Both the position numbers and the translations under genes were made by a program. The notes below the pieces were generated by a model. It did not search any database and was not told the DNA's origin. It worked only from the letters and a program-made list of their open reading frames with translations. 64,000 bases of DNA from Clostridia bacterium (GTDB lineage: Bacteria > Bacillota > Clostridia > TANB77 > CAG-508), in contig JAGBJN010000006.1 in NCBI GenBank assembly GCA_017934475.1, positions 238,775-302,774 of the forward strand. The letters are read 5' to 3'. Below are positions 16,751 to 26,016 of the stretch, piece by piece. Numbering within the stretch: the first letter of the stretch is position 1; each line of letters begins with the position of its first letter.

Positions 16751-17386
16751 TTATTTTTTTATAAAATAAGCTATTGTTGTAATTACAAATAACAATAAAG
16801 CACCAGGAATCACAAATCCATTTATAGGAAATTTAGTAAAAATAGCTACTGAAAGAAATATTAATAGTATCACAACAACTGAAGCAAATAATTCTAACAT
16901 ACTCTTAGGTATATTAACTTCCACATTTTCTTTATTTGTTTTTTTATAAATAATTAAATATATTACTAAATAAATTTCAATTATTACTAAAGCAATTATT
17001 GTTGGTACTATATATGGTTTTAAGAAATCTATTGTATTTGCTTTTGGTACTTCTGTAATAATTATATCATCAACCTTATTATCTGTTGAAAATTTTTCAT
17101 TTATTTTTGAGTTTATTTGTTCAATTTGTTCATCTGTTATATCTTCTATTTTTATATTAGCCATATCTTCGTATAATTCAACTTTGCTAACTATTACCTC
17201 TTTTCCTTCAACAACTTCTTTTACAATACTTTCGATTTCTTTATTGTCAAATTCCTTTCCTATACTTACATCTAACTCTTTGTGTGCTTTATATACTAAA
17301 TCAGAATCAATACCTAGCACTACTGTAACTACTATCCCAATTATTATAATAGCAAAAGCTATAATTCCTATTATTTTTTTATTCAT
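16751..17386 (-). CDS. SecF-like membrane protein, divergent and shortened
   Basis: The 211-residue protein has one N-terminal helix, an external domain of about 85 residues (VSIGKEFDNKEIESIVKEVV) and three or four C-terminal helices. It follows the SecD-like gene by 14 nt in the same operon, which suggests SecF, the partner that helps pull preproteins through SecYEG. It is much shorter than usual SecF (about 290-320). The family signature G-x-D-x-x-GG is not visible; near its place is GIDSDLVYKAHKELDV. The assignment rests mainly on context and layout. Confidence 0.55.
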   Translation of the reverse strand: MNKKIIGIIAFAIIIIGIVVTVVLGIDSDLVYKAHKELDVSIGKEFDNKEIESIVKEVVEGKEVIVSKVELYEDMANIKIEDITDEQIEQINSKINEKFSTDNKVDDIIITEVPKANTIDFLKPYIVPTIIALVIIEIYLVIYLIIYKKTNKENVEVNIPKSMLELFASVVVILLIFLSVAIFTKFPINGFVIPGALLLFVITTIAYFIKK

Positions 17387-17400
17387 AAGTTTATTCTCCT

Positions 17401-18711
17401 TTATTTAATAATCGTTTTTGTTATTACTAAATTATATATTAATGTAATAATTATTGTCCAGAATAAAATCGCACCAATAGTTAAATTTGATAAAGTAAAT
17501 ACGACAGAAATTATAAGTCCAGCTACAAGAGCTATTGCGCTTTCTTTTATTGCATCCATAACATTTTCCTTTTTAAGCATGTTATATATAATAGCAAAAT
17601 TAATCATTACACTAAATAACATTACTCCTAGTCCACCAATAGATATTGCAACATTTGCATATCTGATTACAAATAAAAATGTAGCTATAAATCCTATTAA
17701 ACTTATACCAGCTAATAAACCTTTTGATTTATATTTAATTACAAAATAAATCATTCCAACGATAGCTATTACAACCATAAATATAATAGTAATGTTTATT
17801 ATATTTGATTCTATATGTGACTTAATAAATTTATTTTGATTTACTTTATATTCTATAGGTAAATTTCCTGAATTTAATAAACTAGATAAATTATTTGCCT
17901 CTAATAATTGATTTTGTACTTCTTCAGTTGTTGCATTAGAAGCTATAGCCATTGTTAGTTGCATAATGCCATTTGTTATTTGTGTATCAAAATGTGTTGT
18001 AAGTACAGACGTTCCATCTATTTTTAATGCAACTTCTTTTGTTACTTTCTCTTTGGCTGTGTTTCCATTTTCATCTGTTGTTTCAACTTCTGACTCTTTA
18101 TATTTTTCTGTTATTTCCTTAAACTTTTCTGTTCCTTCTTTATTAAATTCAATATTAATTAAAATTGCATTTGTTCCTGAAGAAGTAGTTCCATATCCAC
18201 TTTTAACTTCTTTTATGTCACTATTTGTCATTAAAACTTCATTTGTATCATTATCAACAATTTCAAACTTTCCTTGTTGATATACATTTCCAACAACTCT
18301 ATCAACATCACTGTTTTCTGTAAGTTCAAGTATAATGTTTCCATTTTCTTCATTAAGTCTAACTACATAATCATTAGCGTTCATTCCTGATAATCTTTTT
18401 TCAATTATACTTTTAACTAACTTATAATTATCAACATTAAGATTTTCGTTTTTATTTGTAGTTTCTTCATTAACTATATTTTGATCAGTTGTTACATTTC
18501 CATTTTCAGCTACAACATCATTGTCAGAACTTTCATTAACTAATAGTTCTACTCTTCTATAGCCTTTTAAATCTCTTGCCAATAAATATTCAGGTACTAT
18601 GTTTTCCATTACCCCTTTATTCTCTACGTAAATTCCTCCAAAAGATACTATTGATATTAATGCAATAATTAATACCATAAGAACTGTTTTTAAATTTTTA
18701 TTTTGTTTCAT
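17401..18711 (-). CDS. secD: SecD-like protein translocase subunit, divergent
   Basis: The 436-residue protein has an N-terminal helix and a large external domain with SecD P1 features (ILELTENSDVDRVVGNVYQQG, NIEFNKEGTEKFKEIT, ITNGIMQLTMAIASNATTEE, LNSGNLPIEYKV). A C-terminal block of about five helices covers residues 290-436. In SecD the motif G-x-DLxGG is expected after helix 1; here it reads ARDLKGYRR. The helix-4 motif with the proton-relay Asp (GMAVDAN) is replaced around 359-380 by VMLFSVMINFAIIYN. It is therefore SecD-derived but may not couple to protons in the usual way. Confidence 0.75.
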   Translation of the reverse strand: MKQNKNLKTVLMVLIIALISIVSFGGIYVENKGVMENIVPEYLLARDLKGYRRVELLVNESSDNDVVAENGNVTTDQNIVNEETTNKNENLNVDNYKLVKSIIEKRLSGMNANDYVVRLNEENGNIILELTENSDVDRVVGNVYQQGKFEIVDNDTNEVLMTNSDIKEVKSGYGTTSSGTNAILINIEFNKEGTEKFKEITEKYKESEVETTDENGNTAKEKVTKEVALKIDGTSVLTTHFDTQITNGIMQLTMAIASNATTEEVQNQLLEANNLSSLLNSGNLPIEYKVNQNKFIKSHIESNIINITIIFMVVIAIVGMIYFVIKYKSKGLLAGISLIGFIATFLFVIRYANVAISIGGLGVMLFSVMINFAIIYNMLKKENVMDAIKESAIALVAGLIISVVFTLSNLTIGAILFWTIIITLIYNLVITKTIIK

Positions 18712-18774
18712 AACTTCCTCCTAAAAATATTTTTCATACGTTCCTAACATTTTTATATTCTATATTAAAATATT

Positions 18775-18815
18775 AAAAAATTCAACCATTTTTTTTAAAT
18801 TGGTTGAATTTTTTA
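18775..18815 (-). terminator. Terminator after the TIGR04086 gene
   Basis: The arms AAATTCAACCA and TGGTTGAATTT are flanked by T and A runs. It separates the gene at 18873 from the secD transcript. Confidence 0.75.
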
Positions 18816-18872
18816 TTAATAAACATTTAAATTAATTTTAAGAAATATTATTTCAGTATAATTATTTATCAT

Positions 18873-19259
18873 TCACAAGTTAACTCCAATTATTCCTCCT
18901 ACCATTCCAGCTATAATTGATAAAATAATCATTATTACGCTTTCTAAACTAAAACCAAAATCACCATATGTAATACTGGATAAAAGATAAATTATAATAA
19001 TATAAAATATCCCTACAAGCGATCCATTAAATATACCATTTTTATTTATCTTTATTGTACTAATACTACTACCGATTAAAATACTTATTACACTTATAAT
19101 AATTATTACTGGTTGAATAGTATTTTCAGGAATATTGGTAAAGGTCAAAAGAATTGAAAAAATAAACAATAATAATAAAGTAATCAGTATTGATATTCCT
19201 ATCCCCTTACCTATTCGTATCAAATTTTTACTTACTTTATCTTTAAATACTCTTTCCAT
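18873..19259 (-). CDS. TIGR04086/YrzE-type four-helix membrane protein
   Basis: The 128-residue protein is nearly all membrane helices (about 20-44, 48-66, 78-95, 103-126), with a basic N-terminus and the tail IIAGMVGGIIGVNL. This size, layout and position near tgt and secD match the TIGR04086 family, which in Clostridia sits by yajC and tgt. Its function is unknown. No yajC is seen in this window. Confidence 0.65.
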   Translation of the reverse strand: MERVFKDKVSKNLIRIGKGIGISILITLLLLFIFSILLTFTNIPENTIQPVIIIISVISILIGSSISTIKINKNGIFNGSLVGIFYIIIIYLLSSITYGDFGFSLESVIMIILSIIAGMVGGIIGVNL

Positions 19260-19316
19260 TTTTTATCTCCCCATTTTTTTATTATAGTATTCTAAAAACA
19301 AAAAAATAGAACAAAA

Positions 19317-19339
19317 AAAGATGATAAAATATCATCTTT
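19317..19339 (-). terminator. Terminator after the WG-repeat gene
   Basis: The arms AAAGATGATA and TATCATCTTT have a 3-nt loop and a T run on the minus strand. It overlaps the stop codon at 19338. Confidence 0.75.
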
Positions 19340-20885
19340 AATTATTTGCAGTATATGTATTGGTAATATTATTTGTACTCGTGGTATTTGTTGTATTTGT
19401 TGTATTTGCAGTTATCGTATTATCATCTATACTATTATTTACAATAGTATTAGTATTTGATGCTTCAGCTGCTCTATTTTGCTTTGTATATATATTTTTA
19501 TTATAAAAATCAACGACATCATATTTATCACCTTGATATGTAACCATAGTATACTCTTCTCTACCATTATTAATTATAAAATATACACTTTCAAGTCCAG
19601 TATCTACATCAACATTTCCCTTTGAACTAACAATTCCATAAAGAGTTATTTCTTTCATCTTTTTTGGATTACTGTTACTAGTTTCATCTTCAACCATATA
19701 TTTTCTTGCAACAACAATTCCATCAACACTAGGAATGATTGCAGTACTATTTACAGTATTTTCATTAGCTACACATCCAATTCCATCATAATTAAGTGGT
19801 AATATCCATTCCCCTTTAATATTATACAAGCCCCACTTATTATTTTGTTTAACAGGTATGGCATTATTATATAAAATATATGGATTTTTTATATTATTAT
19901 TTTCAAATTCAGATGCATCAATTCCAATTTCATCATATTCAAGATAAATTAATATTTTTCCATTTTTTTCTATTATACCTTTTTTATTATTATTTGTTGC
20001 TAAGTATAAATTTAAATCTTTATCTATTTGTTTTAAAGCATCATACTGTGGCTTAACTTTCGTTTCACCATTATCTGAAATAATTCCAACTTTTCCTTCT
20101 TCAGTTTTTACTATAAACTCTTTAGTATTTTCAATAAATTCAATATCTGTATATTTAGTTCCAATTATTTCTTTACCATTTAAATCACTAACACCGTATC
20201 TAATATTTTCTTTATTTTTTTGTTTTCCTTCATTATCAACATCAGTATTATCAGCATTTTGCATTACTAACATATTATATAAAATAGCTTTTTGATTATT
20301 AAAATTACCCTTAATACCTGATTTAACATATTTTCCAGTTGTATAAAATGTTGTTAAATAAGGTAAAGTATATATAACAATTTCATTTTGTTCTTTGCTA
20401 TAACTAAATTCAACATTACATGCATTCCTTAAACCTTTAGATGAAATATATAATTTATCATTATATAACTTAACTGGTTTATCAATTAATAAATATTGAT
20501 AATCTAATGTATCTTTAGGCGTTTTATATATTTTGTTTGATTGATTTTCAAATGTACATATTTCATTCTCGCATTGAAGATAACAACTATTAGTATCCTC
20601 AGAGTATTGTTTATATCCACCATTAAAATATGTATAACCTATTAATGTTGATATGTCCTTTATAGAAACATATACTTCATCTTCTTCAAATATAAATAAA
20701 TCATTTGTCACAGCAACTGATTTACCGTCTATACTAAACTTAAATTGTTCCTCTTTTAATTGATTAATTAAAAGAAATAAAATAATACTTGTAATTAATA
20801 ACACAACTATCGCAACTATAATAATAATTGACATTTTTTTTGTTTTACCATCATCAATTTTTCTGCTTGATTCTACAAAATTCAT
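19338..20885 (-). CDS. Membrane-anchored WG-repeat protein
   Basis: The 515-residue protein has an N-terminal cytoplasmic segment and one helix (about 18-42). Its external domain begins with a copper-amine-oxidase-N-like segment (SIDGKSVAVTNDLFIF). WG-type repeats follow (KEGKVGIISDNGETKVKPQYD type units, NNKKGIIEKNGKILIYLEYD, NNKWGLYNIKGEWILPLNYD). The tail is Asn/Thr repeats (NTTNTTNTTSTNN), a likely wall-spanning linker. The start at 20885 has GGAG 8 nt upstream; a longer ORF would overlap tgt. It follows tgt by 16 nt. The ligand is unknown. Confidence 0.8.
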   Translation of the reverse strand: MNFVESSRKIDDGKTKKMSIIIIVAIVVLLITSIILFLLINQLKEEQFKFSIDGKSVAVTNDLFIFEEDEVYVSIKDISTLIGYTYFNGGYKQYSEDTNSCYLQCENEICTFENQSNKIYKTPKDTLDYQYLLIDKPVKLYNDKLYISSKGLRNACNVEFSYSKEQNEIVIYTLPYLTTFYTTGKYVKSGIKGNFNNQKAILYNMLVMQNADNTDVDNEGKQKNKENIRYGVSDLNGKEIIGTKYTDIEFIENTKEFIVKTEEGKVGIISDNGETKVKPQYDALKQIDKDLNLYLATNNNKKGIIEKNGKILIYLEYDEIGIDASEFENNNIKNPYILYNNAIPVKQNNKWGLYNIKGEWILPLNYDGIGCVANENTVNSTAIIPSVDGIVVARKYMVEDETSNSNPKKMKEITLYGIVSSKGNVDVDTGLESVYFIINNGREEYTMVTYQGDKYDVVDFYNKNIYTKQNRAAEASNTNTIVNNSIDDNTITANTTNTTNTTSTNNITNTYTANN

Positions 20886-20901
20886 ATAATTCTCCTTCTC
20901 T

Positions 20902-22047
<1,146 letters not shown>

Positions 22048-22214
22048 TTAAAAAATAGAATTGCTTCATTTCTAATTCTAATTTCATAAATATTTCTCTT
22101 AGGTAATAGTTTAACATAATTAACACTTTTTATCAATAATAAGAAAAAATATTACAATAAATATTTTTCCTTATATTTTTTCTTTTTTTATTTATACTAT
22201 TATTAGGAGCTATT

Positions 22215-22850
22215 ATGAATCAAATTTTATTTATTAGTAATTATCAAAAAAGAATACAACTTAAAATGAAAATAATTTTTTTTGTTTTCATTTTTTTATC
22301 ATTTTTATTAATTTCTTTTTTCTTATTTCTAAAATTCAAATCAGTTAAAAAAAATAAATATTCTCAAGAATTAACAAATTCATACAAAATTGCTACTTTA
22401 TATAAAAACTATGATGCAAAATTTACTTCAAATCAAAATAACAATTTTGAAAAAAGAAATACATTTGTTATTGGACTAATTGAAATACCTAAAATAAATC
22501 TAATATACCCTATTTTATCTAATATTTCTGACGAACTACTTGAAATTAGTGTCTGCCATTTTTATGGTCCATTACCTAATGAAATAGGTAACATGTGTAT
22601 TGCAGGGCATAATTATTCAGATAATAGAATTTTTGGCAAGCTGTATTTAATGGAGTTAGAAGATACTATAAATATTTATGATATTAATGGTAATAAATTA
22701 GAATATATTATATATAGCAAAAGCGAAGTTGAACCTAATGATTTATCATGTTTAAATCAAACTACAAATGGTATAAAAGAAATAACTCTTATAACATGCA
22801 ATACTTTAGATAATAAAAGACATGTTATAAAAGCAAAAGAAAATAGATAA
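22215..22850 (+). CDS. Sortase (class D/E-like)
   Basis: The 211-residue protein has an N-terminal membrane anchor (residues 18-40) and a sortase core. The catalytic residues are visible: His132 in CIAGHNYSD, Cys195 in LITCNTLD and Arg202 in KRHVIKAK. IPKINLIYPIL is the usual start of the beta barrel. It would cleave an LPXTG motif and join the protein to the cell wall. The convergent neighbour encodes an LPQTG protein, the likely substrate. An AGGAG site precedes the ATG. Confidence 0.9.
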   Translation: MNQILFISNYQKRIQLKMKIIFFVFIFLSFLLISFFLFLKFKSVKKNKYSQELTNSYKIATLYKNYDAKFTSNQNNNFEKRNTFVIGLIEIPKINLIYPILSNISDELLEISVCHFYGPLPNEIGNMCIAGHNYSDNRIFGKLYLMELEDTINIYDINGNKLEYIIYSKSEVEPNDLSCLNQTTNGIKEITLITCNTLDNKRHVIKAKENR

Positions 22851-22866
22851 AAATCTATTTTCTTTT
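22835..22866. terminator. Bidirectional terminator between sortase and LPQTG genes
   Basis: Perfect 14-bp arms AAAAGAAAATAGAT and ATCTATTTTCTTTT have an AAAA loop and overlap the sortase stop codon. Confidence 0.85.
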
Positions 22867-22884
22867 TTATATTATTTAAATAAA

Positions 22885-23412
22885 TTATTTTAAATTGTAT
22901 TTTTTAGCTTTTACAAATGCTACAACTGAAACTACAGCACATAAACCAATTAAAGCAAATATTGCATAATCACTTGCATCTCCAGTTTGAGGTAATGAAG
23001 AATCTTGGTTTGTAGTTGGAGTAGCAGCTGGAGTTGGAGTAGGAGTAGGAGTTGGTGTAACTGAAGCAGAAGATGTCCATTTTGCATATACAGTTGTATT
23101 TGCTGTTATTGCTTCATCAAAATTAAATTTAGTAGTAAATGAGCTATCAGCATACCAGTCATCAAATGTAAATCCCTCTCTAGTTGGATTTGTTGCTGGT
23201 CTTGTAGCTTTATTTCCACTTGTTACACTTTGAGATGCAACTATACTTCCACCATTTGTATTAAATGTTACAGTGAATGTTGATGTATTGTTTCCATCTT
23301 GACCAGAAACTATTACTGGAACAGCTGCAAATACATTACTTGATAGCACTCCCATAACAATAATTAAAGCTAATGTAATTAAAATACTTTTTCTAAGAGT
23401 AGTTTTTTTCAT
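22885..23412 (-). CDS. LPQTG cell-wall protein with one InlB B-repeat
   Basis: The 175-residue surface protein has a signal peptide (1-29, cleaved near VFA-AV) and a single Listeria-Bacteroides (InlB B) repeat at about 46-112 with TFNTNGGSIV, REGFTFDDWYAD and TVYAKWTS. A Thr-Pro spacer (116-130) leads to the sorting signal LPQTGD at 140-145, a hydrophobic helix and a KAKKYNLK tail. It is small for a wall-anchored protein and has one repeat only. The sortase gene next to it is convergent, suggesting a matched pair. Confidence 0.9.
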   Translation of the reverse strand: MKKTTLRKSILITLALIIVMGVLSSNVFAAVPVIVSGQDGNNTSTFTVTFNTNGGSIVASQSVTSGNKATRPATNPTREGFTFDDWYADSSFTTKFNFDEAITANTTVYAKWTSSASVTPTPTPTPTPAATPTTNQDSSLPQTGDASDYAIFALIGLCAVVSVVAFVKAKKYNLK

Positions 23413-23573
23413 AATTTTTCTCCTTTTTCTTTTGAAATTATTATTAGTATTTATATTTTAAATATAAAATATTCTAAAAATATAAATCACCTTAAATTTG
23501 AATTTATTTTAACCCTAAAAAAAACATAAGTCAACATTATTTTTGTTACAGTTATATTACAATTATGTAACAA

Positions 23574-23604
23574 AAAACTTTCTATGAATTTCATAGAAAG
23601 TTTT
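23574..23604 (-). terminator. Terminator of the rplS operon
   Basis: Perfect 14-bp arms AAAACTTTCTATGA and TCATAGAAAGTTTT have a 3-nt loop. It lies 7 nt after the rplS stop. Confidence 0.85.
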
Positions 23605-23611
23605 GGTCATA

Positions 23612-24187
23612 TTATTCCTCAGTTTTTTCAGCTGTTGGTTCTTCTGTAGCAGCTTCTTCAGCTTTTTCCTCTACAGTAGCTTCTGGAGCAATTTCGTCAA
23701 TTGTTGTTTGAACAGCTTCTTCTGTTGCAACTGGTGTTTCTTCAACATTTTCTACTACTTCTTCATTTGTTTCTACTACTTCTTCAGTAGCTGGTTCTTC
23801 AGCTAATTCTTCTTTTAAAGTAATTTCTTTATTTTCAATTCTTGCTCCTAAGTTTTCCTTAGTTTTAGCTGATTTACCAACTCTATCTCTTAGGTAATAA
23901 AGTTTAGCTCTTCTTGCTTTGCCAACTCTAACTACCTCAATTTTTTCTACCATTGGTGAATGGATTAAGAATGTTTTTTCAACACCAACACCATAAGCTA
24001 CTCTTCTTACAGTAAATGTTGCATTAACTCCTCCACCTTGTTTTTTAATAACTATTCCTTCAAATACTTGAATTCTTTCTCTGTTACCTTCTTTAATTCT
24101 TTGGTGTACTTTTATTGTGTCACCAACATGTAAATCAGGTATTTTATTTTTTAATTGTTCATGTTCAATTGATTTTATAATATCCAT
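23612..24187 (-). CDS. rplS: 50S ribosomal protein L19 with acidic C-terminal extension
   Basis: Residues 1-118 are a complete L19 ([74 protein letters not shown]). A tail of about 70 residues follows, made of Glu, Ala, Thr and Val ([16 protein letters not shown] type), unlike the ~115-residue standard protein. The tail is low-complexity and probably disordered. It is the last gene of the trmD-rplS operon and has an AAGGAG site. Confidence 0.95.
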   Translation of the reverse strand: MDIIKSIEHEQLKNKIPDLHVGDTIKVHQRIKEGNRERIQVFEGIVIKKQGGGVNATFTVRRVAYGVGVEKTFLIHSPMVEKIEVVRVGKARRAKLYYLRDRVGKSAKTKENLGARIENKEITLKEELAEEPATEEVVETNEEVVENVEETPVATEEAVQTTIDEIAPEATVEEKAEEAATEEPTAEKTEE

Positions 24188-24210
24188 AACGATATCTCCT
24201 TTCTTAATTT

Positions 24211-24238
24211 AAGTGTCGCATTCTTTTTAGAATGTCGC
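24211..24238 (-). promoter_or_regulatory. Hairpin leader before rplS
   Basis: A short hairpin (CATTCT and AGAATG arms, 24219-24234, inside near-matching GTCG/TCGC flanks) lies between trmD and the rplS ribosome binding site. An L19 autoregulatory leader is known upstream of rplS in Bacillota, and this may be a relative; the match was not tested. Confidence 0.3.
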
Positions 24239-24255
24239 TTTCTAATCTAATATTT

Positions 24256-24918
24256 TTAATTTAATAAATCTGGCCTTTTCTTCTTAGTAATTTCTATTTT
24301 TTTCTCTTCTCTCCATTTGCGGATATTTTCATGGTGGCCTGAAATCAAAACTTCTGGCACTTTTTTGTCTAGAAAAATTTCTGGTCTTGTATATTGTGGA
24401 TATTCAAGTAAATTATTATTAAATGATTCATCTTCTATAGATTCGTTGTTTAAAACTCCTTCTACATTTCTTGATATTGCATCTATTAAAACCATACTTG
24501 GAAGTTCTCCACCTGTTAATATATAATCGCCAATTGAAATTTCTTCATCAACTATTTCATCTAGTACTCTTTGATCAATTCCCTCATAATGTCCACACAA
24601 CAGAATTAAATTTTCTTCCTTTGATAGTTCAATTACTTTTTCTTGGTTTAAAGTTTTCCCTTGTGGTGAAAGAAATATGACTTTTGAATTATCATTTTTC
24701 AATGATTTATATGCATCATATACAACATCAGGTCTTATAACCATTCCTGCTCCACCACCATATGGAGTATCATCAACTTTTTGGTGTTTATCTTTCGAAA
24801 AATCTCTAATATTTACGATATTAATTTCAATTTTCCCATTTTCCTGTGCTCTTTTAATTATACTTTCTTTTAAAGGAGCATACATTTCAGGAAAAAGTGT
24901 TAGCACATCAAATCGCAT
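24256..24918 (-). CDS. trmD: tRNA (guanine-37-N1)-methyltransferase TrmD
   Basis: TrmD makes m1G37 in tRNA with S-adenosylmethionine. The 220-residue SPOUT protein has [38 protein letters not shown], the knot motif [15 protein letters not shown] and the C-terminal [21 protein letters not shown]. It lies in the standard place between rimM and rplS, with AAGGAATATAAG before the ATG. Confidence 0.97.
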   Translation of the reverse strand: MRFDVLTLFPEMYAPLKESIIKRAQENGKIEINIVNIRDFSKDKHQKVDDTPYGGGAGMVIRPDVVYDAYKSLKNDNSKVIFLSPQGKTLNQEKVIELSKEENLILLCGHYEGIDQRVLDEIVDEEISIGDYILTGGELPSMVLIDAISRNVEGVLNNESIEDESFNNNLLEYPQYTRPEIFLDKKVPEVLISGHHENIRKWREEKKIEITKKKRPDLLN

Positions 24919-24932
24919 CTTATATTCCTTTC

Positions 24933-25440
24933 TTATCTTAAACCTTCTATTAAATGAACTATTACTTTTTCATTTTCCAAATCAATTTCTTTTAAAACTT
25001 CAGGAATACTTGGTAATAAAATTTGTTTTCCGTAGTTCATCTTTTACAACATATACATCATTTGAACCTGTAGGAAATATATCATCAACCTTTCCTAGAA
25101 GCTCTCCCTCATCAGTATATACCTCTAAACCTATTATATCTGCGATGAAATATGTATCTTTTGGAAGTTTTTTAGCATCTTTACGATCTATTTTTAAATA
25201 TAAACCTTTGTATTTTTCTGCTTCTGTCATATCATCAATTCCTTTTAGTTTTAATAAAACCATTTCTTTGTGATATTTAACTTCTTCAATTTCTACTAAT
25301 TTCATTTCATTTTTTGTACATATATATACAGTTTTTAATTCTTCAAATCTTTCAACATCATCTGTGAAAGGCTTTACTTTAACAAAACCTTTTACGCCAA
25401 ATGTATTAACAATTTGTCCTACTTCAAAATATTTTTGCAT
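24933..25440 (-). pseudogene. rimM: Ribosome maturation factor RimM, frameshifted near the C-terminus
   Basis: RimM binds S19 and helps assemble the 30S head. The N-terminal domain (MQKYFEVGQIVNTFGVKG) and the start of the PRC-barrel (FIADIIGLEVYTDEGELLG, GSNDVYVVKDEL) are intact. The frame then ends early at 25000. Removing one base near 25032 (the C between the CTA and GGA codons) restores GKQILLPSIPEVLKEID and a normal 168-residue protein ending in EGLR at 24933. It could be a true mutation, a natural polymorphism or an assembly error. The neighbours khpA and trmD are intact. Confidence 0.85.
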
Positions 25441-25453
25441 TACTTTTATTCCT

Positions 25454-25684
25454 CTAATCTATAAATTCAACAACAATTTTTTTGTGTTCTTTTCCTGCTA
25501 TAGATTTCATTACAGTTCTAATTGATTTAGCAACTTTTCCTTGTCTTCCAATTACTTTACCCATATCTGAAGAATTAACGCTAACCTCAAAAACAGTTGT
25601 ATTCCCTTCTTCTTTTTCAGTTATCTTAACATCTTCTTTATTTTCAACAAGGCTTTTTATTAAAGTTTCAAGAATTTCTTTCAT
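25454..25684 (-). CDS. khpA: KH-domain RNA-binding protein KhpA
   Basis: The 76-residue single KH domain has the GxxG loop in MGKVIGRQGKVAKSIRTVMK and ends HKKIVVEFID. KhpA works with KhpB as an RNA chaperone affecting cell division and elongation. It lies in its standard place between rpsP and rimM. An AAGGAGGAATT site precedes the ATG. Confidence 0.93.
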   Translation of the reverse strand: MKEILETLIKSLVENKEDVKITEKEEGNTTVFEVSVNSSDMGKVIGRQGKVAKSIRTVMKSIAGKEHKKIVVEFID

Positions 25685-25697
25685 ACAAAATTCCTCC

Positions 25698-25928
25698 TTA
25701 AGCTTTTTCGATTAAAGCTTTAACTGATTCTGTAGGTTTTGCTCCGTTTTTTGTCCATTTATCTAATTTTTCTTTATCAATAACTATTGTAGATGGTTTT
25801 GTCATTGGGTTATATGTACCAATTTGTTCAATTATTTTTCCATCTCTTGGGCTTCTTGAATCAGCAACAACTATGTGATAAAATGGAGCACCCTTTGCAC
25901 CTTGTCTTTGTAATCTTATTTTTACCAT
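25698..25928 (-). CDS. rpsP: 30S ribosomal protein S16
   Basis: The 76-residue protein begins [20 protein letters not shown] with [20 protein letters not shown], the S16 signature, and ends [19 protein letters not shown]. It is of normal length and position, 13 nt before khpA. Confidence 0.97.
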   Translation of the reverse strand: MVKIRLQRQGAKGAPFYHIVVADSRSPRDGKIIEQIGTYNPMTKPSTIVIDKEKLDKWTKNGAKPTESVKALIEKA

Positions 25929-26016
25929 AAAACATTCACCTCTTTCTAAAATTTTGTTTATATATTTATTTTTTTACAGTTTGCTTAAATTTGCTTCACT
26001 GCATAAAAATTAATAA

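Noticed and set aside
24997-25045. Programmed frameshift in rimM
   Set aside because: No slippery heptamer or following structure is seen, and RimM is not known to use one. A mutation or sequence error is simpler.
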